A stretch of 63,171 nucleotides of DNA from the NCBI GenBank assembly GCA_036840015.1, contig DAISVV010000001.1:1-63171 (forward strand). The letters are read 5' to 3'. Within the stretch, counting starts at the first letter, position 1, and each line of letters begins with the position of its first letter. This DNA comes from SZUA-430 sp036840015. GTDB lineage: Bacteria > Pseudomonadota > Alphaproteobacteria > Micropepsales > Micropepsaceae. The position numbers were made by a program, and so were the translations under genes. Shown piece after piece: positions 16,511-25,224 of this stretch. The notes under the pieces were generated by a model. It saw nothing but the letters and a program-made list of their open reading frames with translations, had not been told where the DNA came from and ran no database searches.

Positions 16511-17104
16511 ATGCCGCAGAAGCTCAGGAAGATCACACGCGACGACATCATCGACACGACGGCCTATTCGGCTCAACGTGCCGAGCGCCGCAAGGCGATC
16601 CTGCCGCGCAAGAAGCTGCGCCGGGTCGAGGTCGGTCCGCATGCCACGTTCTACTTCGAGTGTTTCGAGACCATGCTGCAGCAGGTCCAGGAGATGCTCT
16701 ACATCGAGAAGGGTGGCGCGGAGCAGGTTGACGACGAACTGAGGGCCTATAATCCCCTCATCCCGCAGGGCAACGAGCTAGTTGCGACGGTCATGTTCGA
16801 GATCGAGGATGAGCGACAGCGCGCGGTCATCCTGCGCCAGCTCACGCATGTCGAAGAGACCATCTTCCTCGACATTGGCGGGGAGCGCCTCAAGGCGGGA
16901 TTCGAACAGGAGACCGAACGAACGACGCCGGATGGAAAGACTTCGTCGGTGCATTTCATCCGGTTCACCCTGACGCCGGCGCAGATTTCGCGGTTCCGCG
17001 ACCCGGGCGTGCCGGTGCTGCTTGGGTTCACCCATTCCAACTATGGGCACATTGCGGTGCTGCAGGGTGCGACCCGGCAGGAACTTGCGGGTGACTTTGC
17101 CTGA
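16511..17104 (+). CDS. DUF3501 family protein
   Basis: 197 residues, starting 4 nt after the oxidoreductase. The N-terminal pattern LRKITRDDIIDTTAYSAQR, the FYFECFETMLQQVQEMLYIE segment and the C-terminal HSNYGHIAVL are recognised as DUF3501. No catalytic or cofactor-binding motif can be assigned, and the function is unknown. Tight coupling to rubrerythrin and the Fe-S oxidoreductase suggests it belongs to the same peroxide or iron-stress complex. Confidence 0.8.
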   Translation: MPQKLRKITRDDIIDTTAYSAQRAERRKAILPRKKLRRVEVGPHATFYFECFETMLQQVQEMLYIEKGGAEQVDDELRAYNPLIPQGNELVATVMFEIEDERQRAVILRQLTHVEETIFLDIGGERLKAGFEQETERTTPDGKTSSVHFIRFTLTPAQISRFRDPGVPVLLGFTHSNYGHIAVLQGATRQELAGDFA

Positions 17105-17137
17105 TGCCGGGGACAGGCGTCCTGCTATAGTGGCGCC

Positions 17138-17905
17138 ATGAGCCTTTCAGACGAGGAAGTCGAGCGTTACGCGCGCCATCTGATCCTGCGCGAGGTTGGC
17201 GGGGCGGGGCAAGCGCGCCTGTCGCAGGCCTGCGTGCTCGTCATCGGCGCTGGCGGGCTTGGGAGCCCTGCGATCCTCTACCTGGCCGCGGCGGGTGTCG
17301 GCACGATCGGTGTGGTCGACCATGACAGGGTTTCGCTGTCGAACCTGCAGCGCCAGATCGCCCACCGCACGCAGGATGTCGGGAGGCTCAAGACAGAGAG
17401 CGCGGCCGAGCGGGCGCTTGCGATCAATCCGCATGTGCGCGTGGAAATGCATGCCACGCGCTTCTCGCCCGAGAATGCCGAGGCGCTGGTGCGCGCCCAT
17501 GACCTTGTGCTGGACGGGTCGGACAATTTCGCCACGCGCCTGCTGGTCAATGATACCTGCTATCGCGTGGGGCGCACGCTCGTCTCGGCGGCAGTCGGGC
17601 AGTTCGACGGGCAGCTTGCGGTCTACAAGGCGCATGTGCGCCCGCAAGGCGAGCGCGTTTATCCCTGCTATCGCTGCCTCGTGCCGGAGGCCCCCGAGGG
17701 CGCTGCAACATGCACGGAGGCCGGCATCCTCGGTGCCCTGACCGGCGTGCTCGGGTCGATGCAGGCGCTCGAAGCGCTCAAGGAGATCCTGGGTATCGGG
17801 GAGACGCTGGCCGGGCGCCTGCTGCTCTATGACGGCCTTGGCGGCACCGTGCGTACGGTGAAGCTGCCCCCGGATCCTGCCTGCCGGCTCTGCGGGCCGG
17901 GTTAA
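17138..17905 (+). CDS. moeB: MoeB/ThiF-family adenylyltransferase
   Basis: E1-like enzyme that adenylates the C-terminus of a ubiquitin-like sulfur carrier (MoaD or ThiS). 255 residues; the nucleotide-binding GAGGLGSPAILYLAAAGVG, SLSNLQRQIAH and the Asp in DGSDNFATR are present. Two CxxC pairs (CYRC and CRLC) form the zinc site. The usual C-terminal rhodanese domain is absent. MoeB and ThiF cannot be separated by motif alone; no sulfur-carrier gene lies nearby. It starts 33 nt after DUF3501. Confidence 0.82.
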   Translation: MSLSDEEVERYARHLILREVGGAGQARLSQACVLVIGAGGLGSPAILYLAAAGVGTIGVVDHDRVSLSNLQRQIAHRTQDVGRLKTESAAERALAINPHVRVEMHATRFSPENAEALVRAHDLVLDGSDNFATRLLVNDTCYRVGRTLVSAAVGQFDGQLAVYKAHVRPQGERVYPCYRCLVPEAPEGAATCTEAGILGALTGVLGSMQALEALKEILGIGETLAGRLLLYDGLGGTVRTVKLPPDPACRLCGPG

Positions 17906-18012
17906 GCCCTTGGCCCTGTCGCAGGCGTGCGGCGTGCCGTTTCAGGGTTCTCGCCTTTTGTGCCGGGAGGCGATATTCCTCGGCCCCCTTTGTCACCAGC
18001 CGGGTCCGGGAG

Positions 18013-19878
18013 ATGCCTGAAACGCGTCATGGAAGACGCCACGCGCGCCGCTTTGCAGCGTGGCTGCTCACGCGCGAGCCGCCGGAGGAGCCGCTTGGCG
18101 AGGTGAGGGGCTCTGAGCGGGTTCCCGGCTCGCCCTTCGCGTTCCTGCTGTTCCTTGTTGCGCGCCATTACCGGCTGCATGTCGCTGGCTTCGTGCTCGC
18201 GGTCGCGCTTGCGACCGCGATCCAGGCCATGAACCCCTATGTGCTCGGACGGATGATCAATGCGCTGACCGAGGCCGTCCGCTCGGGCAGCGGTGACTGG
18301 GGCGGGGTTGCGCCCTATGTGCTGCTGTTTGCGTTCGTCTGGTATGCGCCGGCTGTTGTCTTCCGGTCTGCAGAGGCAATCGACATCTACATGAGCCCGC
18401 GCATGCGGGCGCTCGCGCAGAAGTACCTGTTTGCCTATCTGCTGGGACACAGTCCGCGCTATTTCCAGGAGAACTTTGCCGGCAAGCTGGGCCAGAAGGT
18501 CAAGCAGGCCGGGCAGGCCACCGTGTCGCTGCTGAACATCGTCGCGTTCGAGTGCGTCCGCATCGTCGTGCTTCTGGGCGTCGGCGGCGTGCTGCTTGCG
18601 ATGCAAAGCGCGACCTATGCCGTGCTGCTGTTCGGTTGGGCTGCGGTCTATCTTGTCATGGTCATGTTCCTTGCCCGCCGGTGCGTCGAGCTTTCCATGT
18701 CGTTTTCGGACGAGGTTTCGACATCGACCGGCAAGCTGATCGATGCGATCTCGAACGCCGACCTTGTCCGGGCCTTTGCCCGGGCCGCGCATGAACGGCA
18801 GTTCCTGTCCCGGTTCCTGGCCGACGAGATGAATGCGTCCCAGTCGCTGCGCTGGTTCCTCATCGTCATGCGGCTGTTCATGTCGACGGCCATGCTTGTG
18901 CTGCTGGCGGGGCTCATCATCATTTCGGTGAATGATGCGCTTGCCGGCACCATCACCATCGGCGGCTTCACCATGATCTTCTTCCTCGGGTCGATGATCG
19001 CCAGCTCGGTACAGGAGCTCTCGTACCGGATGCTCGATTTCTTCGAGCAGCTGGGGACGCTCTCCGAGGCACTTGCGCTGGTGACGCAGCCCCACGAGAT
19101 CGTCGACCGGCCCGGCGCCAAGCCGCTTGCGGTTTCCCGCGGCGAGATCCTGTTCGACAACATCACCTTTGCGCATGCTGACGGGCATCCGGTGTTCGAG
19201 GGATTGACGCTGAAGATCAATGCGGGCGAGCGGGTGGGGCTGGTCGGCAAGTCGGGTGCCGGCAAGTCGACACTGGTCAAGCTGATGCGGCGTCAATTCG
19301 AGCCGCAGTCGGGACGGGTGCTCATCGACGGGCAGGATGTGTCGGCGGTGACGTGGGATTCCGTCAATGAGGCGATTGCCGAGGTGCAGCAGATGCCGGG
19401 CGTATTCCACCGGCCCGTGCGCGACAATATCCGCTATTCGCGGCCTGACGCGGAAGAGCAGCTCGTGGTTGCGGCGGCGAAGGATGCCCATGCCCATGAC
19501 TTCATCACCGGTCGGGAAGCCGGCTATGACACGATCGTGGGTGAGCAGGGGATCAAGCTCTCGGGTGGCGAACGCCAGCGCGTGGCCATCGCGCGGGCGC
19601 TCATCAAGGATGCGCGCATTCTTGTGCTGGACGAGGCGACGTCATCGCTGGATTCCGAGAGCGAGCACCTGATCCAGGAAGCGCTGTTCGAGCTGATGAA
19701 GGGGCGCACCGTGATTGCCATTGCCCACCGGCTGTCGACGATCGTGGGCATGGACCGCATCGTGTATCTCGAGGCCGGGCGCATCGTGGAGTCGGGCAGT
19801 CATGCCGAGCTCCTGGCGCGCAACGGGCCCTATGCGCAGCTCTGGAACCGGCAGGTCGGCGGCTTCATCGAAGGTTAG
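18013..19878 (+). CDS. ABC exporter, fused membrane and ATPase domains
   Basis: 621-residue half-transporter that should work as a homodimer in the inner membrane. An N-terminal extension (1-40) is followed by a type I exporter membrane domain with about six hydrophobic segments (45-340). The ATPase domain has Walker A LVGKSGAGKSTLVK, Q-loop EVQQMPG, signature LSGGERQRVAIARAL, Walker B ILVLDEATSSLD and the H-loop AHRLST. It resembles multidrug/lipid or ATM1-like exporters; the substrate is not predictable. It converges on the M48 lipoprotein gene with 16 nt between. Confidence 0.85.
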   Translation: MPETRHGRRHARRFAAWLLTREPPEEPLGEVRGSERVPGSPFAFLLFLVARHYRLHVAGFVLAVALATAIQAMNPYVLGRMINALTEAVRSGSGDWGGVAPYVLLFAFVWYAPAVVFRSAEAIDIYMSPRMRALAQKYLFAYLLGHSPRYFQENFAGKLGQKVKQAGQATVSLLNIVAFECVRIVVLLGVGGVLLAMQSATYAVLLFGWAAVYLVMVMFLARRCVELSMSFSDEVSTSTGKLIDAISNADLVRAFARAAHERQFLSRFLADEMNASQSLRWFLIVMRLFMSTAMLVLLAGLIIISVNDALAGTITIGGFTMIFFLGSMIASSVQELSYRMLDFFEQLGTLSEALALVTQPHEIVDRPGAKPLAVSRGEILFDNITFAHADGHPVFEGLTLKINAGERVGLVGKSGAGKSTLVKLMRRQFEPQSGRVLIDGQDVSAVTWDSVNEAIAEVQQMPGVFHRPVRDNIRYSRPDAEEQLVVAAAKDAHAHDFITGREAGYDTIVGEQGIKLSGGERQRVAIARALIKDARILVLDEATSSLDSESEHLIQEALFELMKGRTVIAIAHRLSTIVGMDRIVYLEAGRIVESGSHAELLARNGPYAQLWNRQVGGFIEG

Positions 19879-19894
19879 CCGGGCGGTCTCGCCG

Positions 19895-20812
19895 TCAGGG
19901 GCGGCTGCGGCGTATCTCTTCGACAGCCTTGCGGATGGCGGCCTCGCGTGCGGGGCCCGTGGGATGGGTGGCGGACAGGCCTGCGGCCAGCTGCAGGGTG
20001 TTCAGCCTCTTCCATAGTGCGGGGGCAGCGTCGATGTCGAAGCCTGCGCTGGCTGCGAGCTCGAGGCCGGTGCGGTCGGCGTCGATCTCTCGGGCGGGAT
20101 CTTCGGCCGGTCCCGCCTTCGTGTGGCCGAGCAGAATGTGGGCGAGCTCGTGACCGAGGATGACGGCGATCTCGTCATCCGAACGCAGAAGGCCGTAGAG
20201 ACCCGTTGTGATGGCCAGCGCGTTGCCATCGGTTGCGGCGTTCAGGTCCTCGCTGCGGACGAGCAGGACCGGGCTTGCGCAGACCGGCGTCGGCCTGATG
20301 GTGCGTTCCTGGCCGCCGGCCAGCCGGAGGGTCACGCTGCCGCGTCCGGCTGCTTCGTTCGACAGGCTTATGAAGCGCGCGGTCGCGCCTTGGCCTGTCG
20401 GCAAACCGACACCGTCGACATGGGTGATGACCTGGCCGGGCCTGATCCCGGCCTTGCGGGCGGGACCATCTTCGACGGCGAGCGCCACGGTGACTGCTTG
20501 CGTCAGGCTGAAGATGCGCTGCAGCCTTGCGCGGTCGTCGGGGTTCGGGAAATTCGCCAGCGACCACACGACGATGCCGATGTCATTTCGCGTCGCGCCT
20601 TGCCGGGCGCAGGTCGGTGCTGCGGCCTGCCTGAGACGGAAGCCGACGCTTTCGACCCGCATGCGCTGGTGCATATAGGTGTCAATGCCTTCCGTGACGG
20701 CGGGGCCGGGCGCTGGCGCGGGGGGTGACAGTCCCATGTCGTCCTGCAGTCCCAGCGAGGTGCATGCCGGGAACAGTGAGACAAGGGCGATCATGATGAC
20801 CTTGCGCAGCAT
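19895..20812 (-). CDS. PDZ-containing M48 metallopeptidase, predicted lipoprotein
   Basis: 305 residues. The N-terminus MLRKVIMIALVSLFPAC looks like a lipoprotein signal with Cys17 as the lipidated residue. A PDZ-like segment (about 115-165; VEDGPARKAGIRPGQVITHVDG) precedes the zinc peptidase core: HExxH in GHELAHILLGH and the third-ligand region EIDADRTGLELAASAGFD. It probably acts in the periplasm on envelope proteins, like BepA/LoiP, but with an added PDZ. It lies 6 nt downstream of the rlmI-like gene. Confidence 0.8.
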   Translation of the reverse strand: MLRKVIMIALVSLFPACTSLGLQDDMGLSPPAPAPGPAVTEGIDTYMHQRMRVESVGFRLRQAAAPTCARQGATRNDIGIVVWSLANFPNPDDRARLQRIFSLTQAVTVALAVEDGPARKAGIRPGQVITHVDGVGLPTGQGATARFISLSNEAAGRGSVTLRLAGGQERTIRPTPVCASPVLLVRSEDLNAATDGNALAITTGLYGLLRSDDEIAVILGHELAHILLGHTKAGPAEDPAREIDADRTGLELAASAGFDIDAAPALWKRLNTLQLAAGLSATHPTGPAREAAIRKAVEEIRRSRP

Positions 20813-20818
20813 GACGCG

Positions 20819-22006
20819 TCAGTCCAGCTGGTAGACCAAAGACTTCAGGTAGGCCGTCTCCGGCAGCATGGGATGCACCGGATGATCTGGACCTGCGCCG
20901 CTGGCGCGAATGATGCGTGTCTGCCTGCCGGTGCGATGGATGCCGATTGCACATTCTTCCTGGAAGCGCTCAGCCGAAATCGCGTGGCTGCAGGAGGCGA
21001 TGCAGAGGAAACCGCCCGGCGAGACGAGTTGCGTGCAGAGGCGGGCAAGCTTGCGATAGCCGCGGGCTCCCGCCTCGAGATCCTTGCGCGCGCGCACGAA
21101 CGGGGGCGGGTCGCAGGAGACGATGTCGAAGCGGTCGCCGCGCTGTCCCATCGCCTCGAGTTCGAGCATGGCATCACAGCGCCGAGCCTCAATGCCGCGC
21201 TCAATGCCATTCTCGCGTGCGGTGGTCAGCGCCTGGTCGAGCGCGGTCGCTGAGGAATCGAGCATCAGGGCGCTGGCTGCACCTTGCTTCAATGCGGCCA
21301 GTGCGAGCGCGCCGGTGTAGCTGAAGGCATCCAGCAGGCGTTGGCCTTTCGCGAGATGCACCAGGAAGGCTCGGTTGTCGCGCTGATCGAAGTACCAGCC
21401 GGTCTTCTGGGCGGCGATTGGCGCGAAGCGGTGCACGATGCCGCCTTCCTCGACCGTTGCGAGGGTGCCCGGGTCACCGTGGGCGCAGCGAACATCGTCG
21501 GCGAGGCCCTCATGGGCGCGCGCCGGTGCATCGTTCTTGATGAAGATGGCGCGGGGCGAGAAGACCTCTTCGAGGGCTTCGAACCACAGGGGTTCGAGGC
21601 CATCCATGCCAGCGGTTCCCGACTGGACGACGAACACATCCGCGAAACGGTCGATGACGAGGCCGGGGCAACCGTCAGCCTCGGCGTGAACAAGGCGGTA
21701 GAAGGGGCTTGGCAGCAGGCGGTCCCGCAGGCCGGCGGCCGCCCTGAAGCGGTCGGCGAAGAAGCGGGTGTCGATCTCGGCTGATGGCGTCGGCGTGAGG
21801 ATGCGTGCGGCGATGAGGCTGTGCGGGTTGAAGGTGGCGGTGCCGAAGCGGCCGTCCCGTTCGCCGCCGACGTCCACGAGCGTGCCGGGCTTCAGCGTCC
21901 TGGTCGCGCGGTCCATGACCACTTCGTTCGAATAGACCCAGGGTACGCCAGCCCTCAAGCGGCCAGCCTGCTTCGGGTTCACGCGCAGAAGAGGGCGGGG
22001 GCTCAC
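20819..22006 (-). CDS. rlmI: class I SAM-dependent rRNA methyltransferase, RlmI-like
   Basis: 395 residues with an N-terminal PUA domain (VNPKQAGRLRAGVPWVYSNEV), a middle EEHEH-type region, and a Rossmann methyltransferase domain (QRLLDAFSYTGALALAALKQGA). The catalytic CDPPPF and the second Cys region CIASCSH match 5-methylcytosine RNA methyltransferases of the RlmI/RlmK type. E. coli RlmI modifies C1962 of 23S rRNA; the exact position here is inferred. It overlaps the upstream dehydrogenase stop by 4 nt. Confidence 0.85.
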   Translation of the reverse strand: MSPRPLLRVNPKQAGRLRAGVPWVYSNEVVMDRATRTLKPGTLVDVGGERDGRFGTATFNPHSLIAARILTPTPSAEIDTRFFADRFRAAAGLRDRLLPSPFYRLVHAEADGCPGLVIDRFADVFVVQSGTAGMDGLEPLWFEALEEVFSPRAIFIKNDAPARAHEGLADDVRCAHGDPGTLATVEEGGIVHRFAPIAAQKTGWYFDQRDNRAFLVHLAKGQRLLDAFSYTGALALAALKQGAASALMLDSSATALDQALTTARENGIERGIEARRCDAMLELEAMGQRGDRFDIVSCDPPPFVRARKDLEAGARGYRKLARLCTQLVSPGGFLCIASCSHAISAERFQEECAIGIHRTGRQTRIIRASGAGPDHPVHPMLPETAYLKSLVYQLD

Positions 22007-22989
22007 AACATCGCCGCAAGCACGCGATCAGGCGGCTTGTGACCGTCGGCGAAGGTCTTGATGTTGATGATGACCTTCTCGCCCATGTCGATGCGGCCCT
22101 CAAGGGTTGCCGATCCCATGTGCGGCAGAAGCACGACGTTGCGCAGCTTGAGAAGCTTCGGGTTGACCGCGGGTTCATGCTCGAACACGTCAAGGCCTGC
22201 GCCGGCGATCTCGTTGCCCTCGAGCATGCGGGCGAGTGCGTTCTCGTCGATCACCTCGCCACGGGCCGTATTCACGATGAAGGCAGACGGCTTCATCAGC
22301 TTGAGGCGGCGCGCCGAGAGCAGGTGGTAGGTTGCCGGCGTGTGCGGGCAGTTGACGGAGACGATGTCCATCCGGGCCAGCATCTGGTCGAGGCTGTCCC
22401 AATAGGTGGCCTCGAGTTCCTCCTCGATCGGCTTCGCGACGGCCTTGCGGTTGTGGTAGTGGATCTGCAGGCCAAAGGCCTTGGCCCGGCGCGCCACTGC
22501 CTGGCCGATACGGCCCATGCCAATGATGCCCAGGCGCTTGCCCGTCAGGCGCTGTCCAAGCATCCAGGTCGGCGACCAGCCCTTGAACTCGCCCCGCGAT
22601 ATGATCGAGGAGCCCTCGACGATGCGGCGGGGTACGGCGAGGATCAGGGCCATGGTGATGTCGGCGGTATCCTCTGTCAGGACGCCGGGCGTGTTCGTCA
22701 CCGTGATGCCGCGCGCGCGTGCCGTCTCAAGATCGATGTTGTCAACGCCGGCACCAAAATTGGCGATCAGGCGCAAGCGTTCGCCGGCGCGCGAGAGGAT
22801 GCGCGCATCGAGGCGGTCGGTCACGGTCGGCACAATCACGTCGGCCCGCTGGACGGCGTCGATCAGCTGTTCGCGCGTCATGGCCACGTCATCGACATTC
22901 AGCTTGGCGTCAAAGAGTTCCCGCATCCGGGTCTCGATGGCGTCCGGCAGCCTGCGCGTTACGATGACCAGCGGTTTCTTGTTGGGCAT
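22003..22989 (-). CDS. D-2-hydroxyacid dehydrogenase (glyoxylate/hydroxypyruvate reductase-like)
   Basis: 328 residues. The cofactor motif GMGRIGQAVARRAKAFG with downstream HYHNR suggests NADPH preference. The catalytic Arg lies in NTARGEVID, the Glu near GLDVFEHEP and the His in LPHMGSATLEGR. The substrate-side motif ANFGAGVDNID is typical of the glyoxylate reductase branch. It is the first gene of a minus-strand run with the RlmI-like and M48 genes, although their functions do not obviously connect. Confidence 0.87.
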   Translation of the reverse strand: MPNKKPLVIVTRRLPDAIETRMRELFDAKLNVDDVAMTREQLIDAVQRADVIVPTVTDRLDARILSRAGERLRLIANFGAGVDNIDLETARARGITVTNTPGVLTEDTADITMALILAVPRRIVEGSSIISRGEFKGWSPTWMLGQRLTGKRLGIIGMGRIGQAVARRAKAFGLQIHYHNRKAVAKPIEEELEATYWDSLDQMLARMDIVSVNCPHTPATYHLLSARRLKLMKPSAFIVNTARGEVIDENALARMLEGNEIAGAGLDVFEHEPAVNPKLLKLRNVVLLPHMGSATLEGRIDMGEKVIINIKTFADGHKPPDRVLAAML

Positions 22990-23181
22990 GGATCGGATTC
23001 AATACGGGGTGACCGTTTCTCTCTAGCAGGGGAACAGGGCTGTTCATAGACAAAAATGACCCGGAACATTCCTTCAGTCGATAACCCAAAATTAAGCGGC
23101 TTGACCCTGATATTGCTCATCAAAACGGCAGCTCAACCATAAGAGACGGCGGTCAACAGCCGACCGGGTACGAGGGTAACT

Positions 23182-23757
23182 TTGCGACGGGTCCTGATGG
23201 TGTTACTGGCCGTGCTAGCCGGTCAAACGGGGTTTGTTTCGACCGATGCGGTTGCTTCGGCGGGTGGCGGTACAGAGCCTCAGGTGCAGGCTGCCCTGTC
23301 GCCAACACCGGCGACCAAGGTGCCACCGCCGATCGTGGCGACCGGGCGTCCGGTACCGCGCTGGGTCACCATCAAGGCCAATCGGGTCAATGTCCGCCAC
23401 ATGCCCGGGCTCGAGCATCCGATCCTCTGGACGTATGTGAAGGCCGGCACGCCGGTCAGGATCATCGAAGAGTACTACAACTGGCGCAAGATCGAGGACT
23501 TGAACGGCACGAAGGGCTGGGTCAAGGCCGCGATGCTGGATGGCCGACGCAATGTCATGGTTACGGGCAGGGTCAACCAGCCATTGCTGGTCGCGCCACA
23601 TGCTGATGCACGCACCATTGCCTATGCGGCACCGGGCCTTGTGGCCAAGGTCGTTTCCTGCGCCGGAACCTGGTGTGTGATCTCGTCGCGCGGCTACGAG
23701 GGTTACGTCGAGCGCAGCCACCTGTGGGGCGTCGAGCCCGAGGAAAGCTTCAACTGA
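23182..23757 (+). CDS. secreted bacterial SH3-domain protein
   Basis: 191 residues. TTG at 23182 with GAGG 7 nt upstream is the best start; ATG 23197 is the alternative. The N-terminus is a Sec signal peptide (hydrophobic VLMVLLAVLAG, cleavage near residue 25). Residues about 62-120 form one SH3b domain (NRVNVRHMPGLEHPILWTYV, WVKAAML) and about 120-185 a second, divergent one. Such proteins often bind peptidoglycan or assist envelope enzymes. Function unknown. It converges on cysK. Confidence 0.8.
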   Translation: MRRVLMVLLAVLAGQTGFVSTDAVASAGGGTEPQVQAALSPTPATKVPPPIVATGRPVPRWVTIKANRVNVRHMPGLEHPILWTYVKAGTPVRIIEEYYNWRKIEDLNGTKGWVKAAMLDGRRNVMVTGRVNQPLLVAPHADARTIAYAAPGLVAKVVSCAGTWCVISSRGYEGYVERSHLWGVEPEESFN

Positions 23758-23782
23758 AGCCGGCCGGTGAGCCCCGCCCGGT

Positions 23783-24739
23783 TCAGAGACCGTCGAAGAG
23801 TGCCGTCGAGAGATAGCGCTCGGCAAAAGACGGGATGATCGTCACGATCGTCTTGCCGACCATGTCGGAGCGCTGCGCCAGTTCCAGCGCCGCGGCGACG
23901 GCTGCGCCTGACGAGATGCCGACGGGGATGCCCTCGAGCCGCGCCACCCGGCGGGCGGTGGCAAACGCGGTCTCGTTTCCGATGGTGACGATCTCGTCGA
24001 TGATCTCGCGGTCGAGGATGCCCGGCACGAAGCCGGCGCCGATGCCCTGTATCTTGTGCGGTCCCGGCTGGCGTCCGGACAGGACGGCGCTGTCCTCGGG
24101 TTCAACGGCTACCATCCTGATGGAAGGCTTCAGCTTCTTCAGGGCGCGACCTACGCCCGTGATCGTGCCGCCCGTGCCCACGCCCGAAATGACGACGTCG
24201 ACCTTGCCCTGCGTGTCGTTCCAGATCTCCTGCGCCGTGGTGCGCACGTGGATGTCGGGATTGGCCGGGTTCTCGAATTGCTGCGGGATGATGGCGTTCG
24301 GTATTTCGCGGGCGAGTTCCTGGGCGCGGGCGACGGCGCCACGCATGCCCTGGGCTGCGGGGGTCAGTTCGAGGCGTGCACCGAGCAGGAGCAGCATCTT
24401 GCGCCGTTCCATCGACATGGACTCGGGCATGACGAGGATGAGCGGATAGCCCTTGGCGGCGGCCACGAAGGCGAGGGCAATACCCGTGTTGCCGGAGGTC
24501 GGTTCAATCAGGGTGGTGCCGGGCCTGATGCGGCCGGCACGCTCGAGGTCATCGATCATCGAGACGCCGATGCGGTCCTTGACGCTTGCCAGGGGGTTGA
24601 AGAACTCGAGCTTGAGCAGAATGTCTGCCCGGGCGTTGGCCTCTTTCGCGACGCGGTGGATGCGCACGAGCGGTGTGTTGCCGATCGTGTCGACGATGGA
24701 GTCGTAGATCCGGCCGCGGCCAGGCGCCTCATTGCTCAT
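23783..24739 (-). CDS. cysK: cysteine synthase A
   Basis: PLP enzyme making cysteine from O-acetylserine and sulfide. 318 residues; the PLP Lys is in NPLASVKDRIG, the substrate loop is TSGNTGIALAF, and the phosphate-binding loop is SGVGTGGTITGVG. GISSGAAVAAALELA is also conserved. It lies 28 nt downstream of the Rrf2 regulator, which suggests sulfur-responsive control. Full length for the family. Confidence 0.95.
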   Translation of the reverse strand: MSNEAPGRGRIYDSIVDTIGNTPLVRIHRVAKEANARADILLKLEFFNPLASVKDRIGVSMIDDLERAGRIRPGTTLIEPTSGNTGIALAFVAAAKGYPLILVMPESMSMERRKMLLLLGARLELTPAAQGMRGAVARAQELAREIPNAIIPQQFENPANPDIHVRTTAQEIWNDTQGKVDVVISGVGTGGTITGVGRALKKLKPSIRMVAVEPEDSAVLSGRQPGPHKIQGIGAGFVPGILDREIIDEIVTIGNETAFATARRVARLEGIPVGISSGAAVAAALELAQRSDMVGKTIVTIIPSFAERYLSTALFDGL

Positions 24740-24767
24740 TCAGGTCGTTCCTTCAAGGGCTTTGTTT

Positions 24768-25220
24768 TCAGATCGCAAAGTCGACGCGCGGGGCTCCGGG
24801 TTCGGCAAGGCCCTGCCTTTCAGCGTCGACGCAGAGATCCTCTATGGATATGGCGTCAAGCTGGCGCAGCAGGTCAAGATGTACCCGCTCGATGGCGGGT
24901 CTGACGATCTTCTCGCCGATGGCGGAGGTACCGGCGAGAGGGGGCTCGTCCGCCACTTCGAGTTCGGCCACAATCCGTACGATTTCACCCGCAGTGATGC
25001 GGCGGCGCTCCTTGGCAAGGCGATAGCCGCCCCGCGGCCCGCGCACACCCTTCAGCACGCCTTGACGCACCAGAGCCTGCATGACCTGCTCAAGGTAGCG
25101 ATCGGGGACACCCTGGCGGCGCATGATCTCCCTGGATTGCACAGGCTCGGGCCTGGCGTTGCATGCGATGTCGACCACTGCCTCGAGCGCGAGTATGGCC
25201 TTGCGTGATAAACGTAGCAT
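24768..25220 (-). CDS. Rrf2-family transcriptional regulator, CymR-like
   Basis: 150 residues from MLRLSRKAILALEAV (start 25220, AAAGG upstream). The winged helix spans residues 1-70 with VPDRYLEQVMQALVRQGVLKGVRGPRGGYRLA, the Rrf2 hallmark. The closely spaced three-cysteine Fe-S site of IscR/RirA is absent; the only cysteines are in ACNARP and LCVDAE. With cysK directly downstream, a CymR-type cysteine-metabolism role is inferred. dut ends 4 nt upstream. Confidence 0.8.
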   Translation of the reverse strand: MLRLSRKAILALEAVVDIACNARPEPVQSREIMRRQGVPDRYLEQVMQALVRQGVLKGVRGPRGGYRLAKERRRITAGEIVRIVAELEVADEPPLAGTSAIGEKIVRPAIERVHLDLLRQLDAISIEDLCVDAERQGLAEPGAPRVDFAI

Positions 25221-25224
25221 CAGC

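Noticed and set aside
17902..19497. 531-codon minus-strand open frame
   Set aside because: Antisense to the ABC exporter; no motif.
24768..25220. IscR or RirA identity for the Rrf2 protein
   Set aside because: The conserved three-cysteine Fe-S cluster motif is missing.
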